Of a DNA stretch of 64,000 bases, positions 9,776 through 18,959 are shown one piece after another. This DNA comes from Capniomyces stellatus (taxonomy: Eukaryota; Kickxellomycota; Harpellomycetes; Harpellales; Legeriomycetaceae), in NCBI GenBank assembly GCA_001661515.1, contig LUVW01000019.1, positions 310,001-374,000 of the forward strand, written 5' to 3'. A model generated the notes under the pieces. The model was not told where the DNA came from, ran no database searches, and was given only the letters and a program-made list of their open reading frames with translations. The position numbers and the translations under genes were made by a program. Position 1 is the stretch's first letter, and each line of letters opens with the position of its first letter.

Positions 9776-11413
9776 TTCTTCCCACTCCGCATCCACATAT
9801 CTGCCAGATACTCCCTTTCCCCCCTCTGCTCCCTGAACCCCTGGTATTCCCAGCATTTTATTGTAATTTGTTTTCCTGTAGCTGTTGATGATATCAAACT
9901 GGCATTTGTTTACTAGAGCTGGATTTTTGAAAAAGTGAAGGTTGTTGATTTCTTCTTTTCTATCTTGATTAGGATACACTATTGTTTCTTTTTTTGGTTT
10001 TATACATTTGCAATACTCCTCAGCTTTTTTCAAAGCTTCAAACGAATACCCTGGCACTCCCATCAAACAAAACATACCCTTCAAGCATATCTGTTTGTTT
10101 TTGGTAGCATTTTCTTCTAGTATATCATCCGTATAATCTTTTTGAAGGCTAGCTGGGACAAAATCCTCATCGTCTATTGTATACTTTCCAAATTCGCATT
10201 TTTTTCTAAACACCGATTTGTTGATCTTATCAATACTTTCTGTATATAACTTGTTCCGTCCGATTTTTACAAGGTTTGAGGTATCTCTGCCAGTCTGCAT
10301 AATCAACAACGATATTAATGCGCTCTGTATGCAACCATTATCATTTTTTTCAATATCTTTATATTCTATTATCCTTTGTAGTTTACTATAGATATAATCG
10401 TCATAGAAATGTCCTGATATTGTGCTACCAACACAAGAGTTTTTAATTTCAGTTATAGCTGTATCACCATACGTGAAAATTTTCTGATAAACCTCATTGT
10501 ACTTTTCCTGGTCAAACTTGAAATAATCACCATTGCTCTCGTGCTTCATCAACATCCGAATCAAAACTTCTGCTATATCAGCAACCGTGTCCTTGTATCT
10601 GTAATCATCAGATCCTGACAAACTAATATAAAATGTGGCAACTGATTTGTTAAATGTTTTGATAGCGTCGTCAGTTATGATGTCAGAACATAATCCGTGA
10701 CGATTGATTGAATCTACGATCATTTGCGTCAAGCCCCTTGCTTTTTGTAATTCATTTTTGTTTGTAGACAAGTTAAATATGTTCGTCAAATTTGCACCTA
10801 GTTCATTGATACCATCCAAAGTACATTCTCCGGTATCGTGTTTATCTCTGAAAGCCTCATAAAGTTCATTAAACGCCAAATATTCAAAATCAAAAGAATC
10901 ATAATTTATTAACTTTTTGATTTTAATATCTTTTATATTTTCTGATCCACTACTATAATAATCGCTGAGTCCGTTTAAAAGTGATTCAACTTCAAGATTC
11001 TCTTTGATGAAATTATTAGGCAGTTCACCATTTATCATTCTTCTTGTCTTGCCCATTTTATCAACAATACTCAAAAAAATGAAAGCAGTATTCATAAACT
11101 CTTTATTTTCATCTTTGAATGGATGATCAATTAACAACATCCGATAACTGTTGAATTTTCCTCCCGGGTTATCTGCGACCAATTTCTGTAAATGTTTTAT
11201 AACAGAAGCTTCACTATTCATATCTATTAAGTTTTTCCCAAAAGCATCACTTTTAATTCCAGACAACACGTCGATCTTATCCTTAATTAATTCAGTTGAT
11301 TCTCTATCCAAAATTTTGTAAATGCTCGAACTCGAAGGCAGTATATGTTGTTCATTGCCAGAAACCACGTATCCCAGTGTTGAGATTGCTGAAAATAAGG
11401 TACTGAGTTTCAT
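9770..11413 (-). CDS. Unrecognised secreted protein of 547 residues
   Basis: A single uninterrupted frame. The open frame extends upstream to 11476 but without an ATG; the first ATG (11413) begins a classical signal peptide, MKLSTLFSAISTLGYVVSG, so I start there. The mature part is Asn/Lys/Asp-rich and mostly helical in character, without membrane segments or low-complexity repeats, and with scattered cysteines, several near the C-terminus (CLKGMFCLMG, EEYCKC). The tail is glycine-rich (GIPGVQGAEGGKG). I recognise no domain. A TATA-like TATATAAAG lies about 200 bp upstream on its strand. The signal peptide and lineage suggest a wall or host-facing protein, but that is inference only. Intact ORF length argues for a real gene. 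Confidence 0.8.
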   Translation of the reverse strand: MKLSTLFSAISTLGYVVSGNEQHILPSSSSIYKILDRESTELIKDKIDVLSGIKSDAFGKNLIDMNSEASVIKHLQKLVADNPGGKFNSYRMLLIDHPFKDENKEFMNTAFIFLSIVDKMGKTRRMINGELPNNFIKENLEVESLLNGLSDYYSSGSENIKDIKIKKLINYDSFDFEYLAFNELYEAFRDKHDTGECTLDGINELGANLTNIFNLSTNKNELQKARGLTQMIVDSINRHGLCSDIITDDAIKTFNKSVATFYISLSGSDDYRYKDTVADIAEVLIRMLMKHESNGDYFKFDQEKYNEVYQKIFTYGDTAITEIKNSCVGSTISGHFYDDYIYSKLQRIIEYKDIEKNDNGCIQSALISLLIMQTGRDTSNLVKIGRNKLYTESIDKINKSVFRKKCEFGKYTIDDEDFVPASLQKDYTDDILEENATKNKQICLKGMFCLMGVPGYSFEALKKAEEYCKCIKPKKETIVYPNQDRKEEINNLHFFKNPALVNKCQFDIINSYRKTNYNKMLGIPGVQGAEGGKGVSGRYVDAEWEES

Positions 11414-11609
11414 TTTTTTTAAATTTTTTTTTGCTTGGCTGATCTGCTTAAAAGTATTGTTAGGCTTTGGTGGCAAAGTTATTATTGCTGATGTTTGCTG
11501 GTTGTATTTTAAAGTAGGATATATTTAATATTGATATTTTAAAGAGACTATTATGACTTTTTAAAACTCTGAAATAATGATAAAACTTTGGTCATCGGAT
11601 GTTCCCTGA

Positions 11610-11619
11610 CTTTATATAC
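11610..11619 (-). promoter_or_regulatory. TATA box candidate for the secreted protein gene at 9770-11413
   Basis: Read on the minus strand the site is GTATATAAAG, about 197 bp before the ATG at 11413. Similar boxes precede the other secreted-protein genes in this window. Confidence 0.4.
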
Positions 11620-12704
11620 AAATTTCCAGATTTTGGTTGTGTCGAAAATAACATTTATTTCCATTCTTGTTTTTGGTTTTGCCATATTAATCAATTTACA
11701 AAGAGTATGTTTTAAACTTGGTTTCGTAGATAAATATTATCTTACTCCTACAAACAAACAAGCTGCTAAAGTAAAAAAAACAACATATACTGTAATTTTT
11801 CATCTGTAACTAGAGAGTAAGCAGCAAAAATAAATAAATAATAATAATGTTTTATTCTTGCTCCTATGCACACAACCCACCTATCAAATGTTTGTCTAGT
11901 CTTTAACACCAAAAACATTGATGCAGAGATTCCACTCTTGTATTCCTGTATTCCTGTATTGCTTCTTTATTTCTAAACACTGCTTTGCAGTGTTACTACA
12001 AAAGAACAACCACAGCTAATCGCCACATTTGATTTGTGGCAATATACGTTGTTGGGGGGCCTTCGTACATCAACAGTTCAGTGTTTGTTTGGCTTTTGCC
12101 GTTTTATTTGCTTTTTTACATTCTAAATTCGAAATTCCGAATGCAAAGCTTATTAAGCAGACACCAAGTAGCCCGAGCTATTGGCCATTCAAACTACTGG
12201 AATATTCGTTTAGAACGCATAAGTAGCAGGAGAATCGATTTTTTTGAATGTTTATAGACCGATTTGTTGCAAATGGACAATTGGAATGATGGTATCAGTT
12301 GATAGCTACAAAGAATCAACAAATAGGCAGATTTATCTCAACAGAAACGCGCGTATGTGAATATTTTTTGCTGTACAGTTTGGTCATTTGTAAAGCAACG
12401 ATAGTTTGTGATTGGACAGTACTGCATATGTTTATGTACAAATTGAACATGGTGCTTTAATGTTACCTTCTTTTTTTCTCTCTTTATTATGGGCTCAATA
12501 GTACAAAAAAAAAACAAACAAAAAACAAAAAAACACTGAACTCTTTTTTTATTGAGCTGATAAAAAGTATAATTTGAAGTTGAAAAAAAAATGAAAGATA
12601 AAAAAATTGAAAAAGGAAAAAGGAAAAAAGGAAAAGGAAAAAGTTGAAAAAAGGAAAAAGTTGAAAAAAGAAAAGAAGGGGAAAAAAAAAAAATAGAAAA
12701 AAGG
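11620..12704. other. Intergenic region with A/G-rich stretch
   Basis: Spacer between two minus-strand genes. The right part (12590-12695) is a purine-rich run of AAAAAGGAAAA-like units in the probable 3' untranslated region of the Hrp1-like gene. The small open frames at 11588-11809 and 12029-12257 resemble nothing and look like chance. Confidence 0.5.
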
Positions 12705-14750
12705 TTAGCGGGTGTAATTGGTGTACCCTTGGGATCTGGAGCCGGTATTGTTGTTCTGGTTTGATCTGCTGTATGATCTGCCAGCACGATCACGTTCACC
12801 GCTTCGATCGCGTCTATTGGAGGCATCCTTGCTCCGTTCTCTCCTATCCCTTCTAATGTTGTTTCCGCCATTTGCCGTATCGTAGGACGTGTTTCTGTAC
12901 CTGGCACCAGGACCAGGACCAGGATTGGGATTGTTGTTTTTGTAGGAGTTGTAGCCCGAGCTGTTGTTGTTGGCGCCATATGGTCTGCTGGACGAGTTAT
13001 CGTTGGCAAAGTCGTTTCCTTGGTTTGCAGACACTGGACTGCCCTGGTCAGGCTCCCTGGTTGAGCCGGTGATTCCTGGGCCCTGGTGGGATTGGTCCTG
13101 GGCAAACGAGCCCGAGTCGTACCCTGGGCCGGCAGCATTTCCAGAGTCATACCCGTACTGCTGGTTTGCCATCCCTCCTGCAGCCGATACACCACCAACA
13201 CCGGCCCCGGAGCCAGAAATGGCAGCGGCAGAGTTGGCGAGGAGACCCTGGCTTGGATTTCCGATTGCGTTCTGGCCCGAGTAGCCGTAGCCAGGCTGGC
13301 CGGTCTGGTAGTCCATCTGGCCATTTGCCATCATGCTAGGGTTCATCATTCCGTACCCATACCCACCCATCATGCTTGGATTCATCATTCCGTATCCATA
13401 CCCACCCATCATCCCCGAAGCACCACCAACACCCCCATATCCCATCATTCCCGAATGGCTCGAACCCATTCCATACCCCATAAGGTTACTGTTGGGACCA
13501 CTGCCTCCCATTCCCATACCCATGCCCATTCCCATACCCATGCCCAAGTTTGGATTCATGCCCATTCCCATACCCATTCCCAGGTTTGGATTCATTCCCA
13601 TGCCCATGCCCATACCCATGCCCATATTGGGGTTCATTCCGGTGTTTGACATATCGTTGGCTGGGAATTTCTTCCGGTGAACTGCGTTTTTCACGTCGAT
13701 TCTCTTGTCGTGGATCACCATTCCTTCCCCGGAATTGCCCGCCTGTATAGCCTGCTGCACACAGTTCTCGTTTTCAAACTGGATAAACGCAAACCCTCTG
13801 CTTCTTCCTGACTCCCGGTCTATCATCAGCTTCACCTCAACTATACTCCCAAACTTCTCAAACGTCTTTCTCAAATCTTCTTCCACCACTGTTGGCGCTA
13901 ATCCTCCCGCAAACAACGTATCACTCTTTGCCTCTGCCGCGTCGTTGTGTCCACCTCCCCCCATTCCGTGTCTCGATCCCCCTCCTCCTGATCCCATCAT
14001 CCCTCCTCCCTGTCCTCCTTGCTGGTCTCTTGGAACTGCCGGTTTTGGATCAATCTAAACACACACACACACACGCATACACCCATTTATTTTAAAACAA
14101 TCGTTAAACACAAACAAAAATAATATGGAAAAAAATAAAAAAAATAAAATCAACATCCAAGTTTAGTTCCCCTTTCATATTTACACTCCCTAACCACTCA
14201 TTATCTTATCTATAATCACGTGTCGTCTGCTGCTAATACTCAACTAACTTACCCTCTTTTCATCAACAAAATGCGTTGGCTCCTGCAACACCTTGTTAAT
14301 CGACGAACTCTTTGCAAATGTAACAAACCCAAACCCTCTTGGCCGCCCTGTATTCTGCTCCCTCATGATTGTGCACTCCAACACCTCTCCATAGTTTGAA
14401 AAGTACTCCTTCAATCGATCTACTCTCATAACAGTATCACCTTGTTACCTCTATCCCTAATTCAACCCTCTAAACTCTCCCCTCCCAAACCCTCCATCTA
14501 TACTTACCTTCATTGGTTTCCCAGCTCAATCCTCCCACAAACAATTTTCTATTTATACAGATTTATACATATACAAATATATACCAATCATCCAAAATTA
14601 GTCATTATTTCTTGGCTCCCACAACTCTCTTACTCTTATTCAATTCAATTCAATTCAATACATCTTCATCTTCATCTTCATCTTCATATAGCATTCATTG
14701 CCGCCACAACCGATTTGCGCACTGTTTCTCTTTCCCTCTCTCCCTCTCTT

Positions 14751-14805
<55 letters not shown>

Positions 14806-16535
14806 TTTGCTTCGTTTTTTGCTGTTTTTTGTTAACAAGTCGCTCAACTTGCTCAACACTCCCAATATCCATACCATCGCCAAATATATTGTCCATCTCT
14901 TTGTCTGCTTTCCTCCCTCTGGCTTTCGCTATAAAAACAAACCACTCCCGCCTATCGTTCCCAGCCCACCTCTTCACTTCCTTCCTTTCTTCTACTCCCC
15001 TTTTCTTCCCACCATCCCTTGATATCCTCATCTCAAACTATATCTCTTTAAACGCTACATCTATCTTCTATCTATATCTCTAATTCTACTTTCTATCTAC
15101 AGAATTTAAATATCAAATAAAAATAAATAAGTGGAAAAATAAAGTCTTGTAAATATTAAAAACAACAATCAACCAAATATCAATTATAACAATAGTGGAA
15201 AACATCATGTATCCACGTTTTCATCTTCCAAACTACATTTCAAATTATTTAGCATCTATCCAAGCTCCAACATTCCTTGTTTTTTAATATATATTTCCTT
15301 GGTTGGTGTGCTTGTAAACCAACTAATTTTTTTTTCCATATCCTAATTGTTATCTTTCCCCTATACAAATCATGCTTTCATGTCGCTGTACTAGTACTAA
15401 CCAAACATAGTACTAGACTTCTTTTTCTTTACCCAATTGGTTTTTATCTATTTTCTTTTTGTATTTATAACACTGCAATAGTGCCTTGGCTTATAGATAT
15501 GCCTTTTCTTGCTTTTTTTTTCCCCGTATATGTTTTCATTCAGTTTTATTGATTACAACTGCATATCTTTTCTTTTTGGAAAAAAAAAATACTTGTTACA
15601 AGTCAGTACAAGTCAAAATAAAACAATATAATACAATGTAATATAGTATAATATAATATAATATAGTATAGTATAGTATAATAAAAATGCTATTACCTCC
15701 TATCCCAAACTCTATTTTCAACATTCTAAACTCTACACTAAACTCTACAAGCTAAACTCTACGCGAAACTCTAAACTTTAACTATAAACTGAGGCCACTG
15801 CTTTTCTTTTATCGTTTCCTTTATTTTATTTTTTTTCGCTTTTAGTTGCATCATTTCGTATTGCTGTTGATTTATTGACCTCTTAAACACATCGATGCTT
15901 CTTCAAGCTTTTGTTTTTGATTTTGTTCTTCTTTGAGCTTTTGTTTGTCATATAAAAACCTCAAGGGATTGTTTCGTTGTGTATTTGTCATCAATTGCAG
16001 TTGTAGTTGTCTTTTTTTTTTTTGCGATTTGATGTTTCTACGCATTTACCCGCTTGTCACTTTATTCTCAAGTAACAACTTCAGTGTCCTTGCTGTGGTT
16101 AAATAGCTCACATCTCTTCAATTGGCTTTTTAATTCAACCTTCTGTCGTGCCCGAATTCTTATCTTTATTTTTATCAATATATATATATATACATGTGTG
16201 TATGTATTTTAAGCTTGTAGCTATACTTACCCTAGATTCTTGTTTTCTTCAGTGTCATTTCCTCCCTCTGCGCTTTTACCTCGATCACCATTTTCCTGCT
16301 TGTCTTCTTTGTCCTTTTCTTCATCTTGGACCGCACTCTTGTCTTTATTGCTTTCATCTCCTTCGCCATCTGCATAACTCCAGCTATCAACCACATCTCC
16401 GTGTTGCAGGTTAAGATCTTTCCCATCCTCAAACCCTGTTTCCCCATGGCTAAAAGTAAAATCCTCATTTTCCCCCGCTCCAAAGCCTATAGCATCTCCC
16501 TCTTTTCCTACAACATCATCATAGAGCTCAGACAT
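12705..16535 (-). CDS. Hrp1/Musashi-like two-RRM RNA-binding protein
   Basis: Predicted nuclear RNA-binding protein of the Hrp1 (cleavage factor IB)/hnRNP A type, acting in mRNA 3'-end formation and export. Exons: 16535-16231, 14548-14508, 14422-14253 and 14054-12705; phases close, giving 621 residues. Exon 1 encodes an acidic leader (MSELYDDVVGKEGDAIGFG). RRM1 starts where exon 1 meets exon 2 (NLGKLFVGGLSWETNE, RNP2), with RNP1 RGFGFVTF, and ends in RIDPKPAVPRDQQ, close to the Hrp1 inter-RRM sequence. RRM2 has TLFAGGL and RNP1 RGFAFIQF. The C-terminus has long GMGM/NPNLGMGM and Gly/Tyr/Asn repeats, then an Arg/Asp/Ser-rich tail. Two oddities: the first intron is about 1.68 kb where others here are 50-330 nt, and a Gly-rich insert of about 35 residues separates the RRMs, which in Hrp1 are joined by a short linker. 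Confidence 0.88.
14725..14808. repeat. CT-rich microsatellite inside the long intron of the Hrp1-like gene
   Basis: Tandem TTTCTCTCTCTC units, about 84 nt, near the 3' end of the 1.68-kb intron but about 180 nt upstream of the exon-2 acceptor. On the gene's own (minus) strand it is purine-rich GAGAGA, so it is not a polypyrimidine tract. Besides it, the intron (14549-16230) holds AT-rich sequence and ATAT/TATAG runs (15640-15685); I see no nested gene. Confidence 0.85.
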
Positions 16536-17792
16536 CTTGATTTATATTCTACCTTTCTTGATGACTTTAAACTTGGCTATCTTTATTTTAGTTAATCTAC
16601 ACTATATTTGCTATTTTCCTTTAATCTAATCTCTGTTTATTTATTATAAAAAGTCCTTAGTTATTATTTTGTACTTGTTAAATTGACTAGTAATCGATAT
16701 AATTATAAACTTGCTATACAGATAAAAACATTTGCAAAAAAAAAAGAAGAAAAAAACACTTTGTATTAAATAAAAAAAACACTTTTTTTTTCTCCTTTAT
16801 ACTATTGGCAATATTATTTTCTATTAATTTGAAACTGTTATTAGTTTAATATTGCCTTTTCGTTTCTTTTTTTTAATAGGCTGTGTTTATACTTAGGAAC
16901 GCTATTTTCCATTTTCAAAAACTGGCATTAATTAATTCAAGTAATATTTGATTTATTGGCAAATCAAAGTCTGTCATTATTTCATCGCCGAAAATCTGCT
17001 TTTAACTTACGTATTTTACAACCATTGATGCGAAAATACTAGTAATTCTATATTGAACTCGATTTGACCAATATAAAGTCTTTATATTATTTTCTTTTTA
17101 TTTTCCAAATACTCTTTCGTTTACGTGTTTACTTGACAGGCAAAACCGTGATATTAAATAACCCTACTATAGCCTTACATAATTCCTTGCGGTCAGTTTG
17201 TATGGTTGCCAATTATGATGACATTGTTCTCCTGTTGAAAGTGAGCTTGTACACTAGTCGGCCCCACAAGCCCACTTGATTACACCATCCCAACAATCCG
17301 TGGAAATAGGCAAAAGCACACCACCATTAACTTGAAGCAGAAGCCGATATTTAAATCAAATGTAGCGAAATCAACACAATTGCTATAAACATACCAATTA
17401 AATAAAGCTCAACTAAAAAGCCTTTTGAATGGCAATCTAACAACAATAAAAGGGCCATTAGCTGATGTAGAAAAGAAAGAAAAATAATAGAAAGAAAAGC
17501 TAGCAGCAGCAAAGCCAAAACAAGATTCTCAGCTTTACCATCAAACTATAGATCAAACAACCGAAAAATTGCATAGCTTGAGACTGAACAATCGCTCAAG
17601 GTATATAGACTATGGCGAAATAAAATTAGGCAGATATAAATATAAACAAAAAGTGTAAAAAACAAAAAACAAAGAACAAAACTCGTGTTTCTGTAAATAA
17701 CAGGCCAACTCGTCAAACAAAAAACAAAGGCAATTACATACCAGAATCGTTCCAAATTATTGATCTAAACAGCCTCAAGTGAGATAGCAGCC
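16536..17792. other. Intergenic region, divergent promoters
   Basis: AT-rich spacer between the minus-strand Hrp1-like gene and the plus-strand cysteine-rich frame. A GC-richer patch at 17120-17290 is open in one frame but matches no family I know. No RNA gene seen. Confidence 0.5.
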
Positions 17793-18278
17793 ATGAAATA
17801 TTTATCAGGTCCAGTTTTGGTGGTTCTTTTGCGTTGCAAGAGCAAATGCGTTTGCTGTTGTGGTAACAGAGTATGTTTACAAGGCACTAGAGAATACAAT
17901 TGCAACTCCTGATTCACCAACAACTCGAACTCAACATGAATCAGTAGTACAACAGGACAGTTGTATCAATGTAATATAGATGGGTATGTTAACTGTGCCT
18001 CTGTAGTTTGTTCATCTGGAATTCCTAACACAATCAAGGAAGCCGAGTACAAAGCCGCCAGCTCAGCTGACTCATGGGTTGATGATGCAACAGGCCTCGT
18101 GTGTTGTTGTGGAAATGATGGGTGTGTTCAGTGCGTTGACTTTTCTTGTCCTTCTGGAGTCTCCAATGCAATCAGAGAGGCGATGTGTATAGATAACAAC
18201 CAACCTGCACCATGAAATGACACCACATCTGGTCAGCTATGCAGATGTGGCACCGACGGACGCGTTGTTTGCTTTTAG
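17793..18278 (+). pseudogene. Cysteine-rich modular secreted protein frame interrupted by three TGA codons
   Basis: From ATG 17793 a single frame runs 161 codons to TAG 18276-18278. The only interruptions are TGA at 17910, 17937 and 18213; there is no TAA, TAG or frameshift. It begins with a short hydrophobic leader (MKYLSGPVLVVLL) and contains four related cysteine modules: CVCCCGNRVCLQ, YQCNIDGYVNCASVVC, VCCCGNDGCVQCVDFSC and LCRCGTDGRVVCF. Modules 2 and 3 continue alike (SGIPNTIKEAE / SGVSNAIREAM). The pattern C-x-C-x3-G-x(3)-C faintly recalls small protease-inhibitor or VWC-like modules, but I cannot assign a family. In the linkers, two TGAs occupy the position of a TGG (Trp) codon at 18075. 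Most economical reading: a recently inactivated gene. Alternatives are TGA recoding or unrecognised introns (a GTATGT donor lies at 17871, but no acceptor keeps phase). Confidence 0.55.
18223..18250 (+). other. Stem-loop just downstream of the third in-frame TGA
   Basis: CCACATCTG (18223-18231) and CAGATGTGG (18242-18250) are perfect inverted repeats, a 9-bp stem with a 10-nt loop, starting 8 nt after the TGA at 18213-18215. It lies within the fourth cysteine module. Stem-loops at about this distance can stimulate stop-codon readthrough in known cases; here that is inference only. Confidence 0.5.
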
Positions 18279-18475
18279 AGTTTATCTGTGGTATATTAGG
18301 GATGGAGTTTAGATTTGATTTTGTTCCTGTTTGTCGGACTTTGTGATAGTTTTGTTTCGATCTGATTTATGTTGCAGTTTTTTTTATTTAAATGTTCTTG
18401 CTCTATTAAATGGCATTTAATGATGGATTTCGATCATAAATCACCAATAAAAGTTGTTTCGATTTGGTGGAGTAA

Positions 18476-18515
18476 ATCACAAAATCACCAGAGTACAATC
18501 CGGTGATTTTGTGAT
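18476..18515. repeat. Perfect 14-bp inverted repeat (hairpin)
   Basis: ATCACAAAATCACC (18476-18489) and GGTGATTTTGTGAT (18502-18515) pair without mismatch around a 12-nt spacer. The shorter motif AAATCACC also occurs at about 18437. The site lies about 200 bp after the cysteine-rich frame and 440 bp before the FCP1-domain gene. It could be a transcript-end hairpin or a protein-binding palindrome. Confidence 0.85.
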
Positions 18516-18959
18516 CTTTAGTTTTAGATTTGGTGTTGAGAATTTGGTAATTAAATCAGCAACTGAAACAGAAAAAAAAAAAAGCAAAATCAAAATTAAA
18601 GTAAAAGTGACGAAAATTAAATTAAGCCAATTTCGTTAAACCAAACTTTATTCACTCGAAAAACGGGTTAAAGGTGTTGTCGTTTTTGTTTCTGCAGGTA
18701 AAAAAATGATATTATCTAGGATCATCGGTTGTGAAAGTATCAAATCAATAAAAATAACAGCCCTGATCACTGAAAAACAAGTAAACCACAATTACATACA
18801 AATACTTGTCGATATTAAAGAATGCCCAACTTGAATCAACTTGGTACTTTTTTCCAGTCAATTTAAAACTCTGTTCAATGTTTTTTTAATAAACGGTAAA
18901 TATACAATTGAATTATTTAGATACGTAGAAATCTAAACGCTATAAACAAAACGACATCT

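Noticed and set aside
14684..15031. Arg/Glu repeat frame (EREREREREK) on the minus strand
   Set aside because: A translation of the CT/GA microsatellite within the long intron of the Hrp1-like gene.
17871..17955. Intron removing the first two TGAs of the cysteine-rich frame (strong GTATGT donor)
   Set aside because: None of the nearby AG acceptors (17944, 17947, 17955) restores the downstream reading phase; not fully excluded if another exon exists.
17793..18278. Mitochondrial insertion or global TGA=Trp code to explain TGA codons
   Set aside because: The protein is unlike any mitochondrial gene, and TGA is a normal terminator in neighbouring genes such as the SET gene and mitoferrin.
18279..18550. 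SECIS element sought after the TGA-interrupted frame
   Set aside because: No ATGA...AA...GA architecture found; the 14-bp hairpin is fully Watson-Crick paired at its base and the 18223-18250 stem lacks the quartet.
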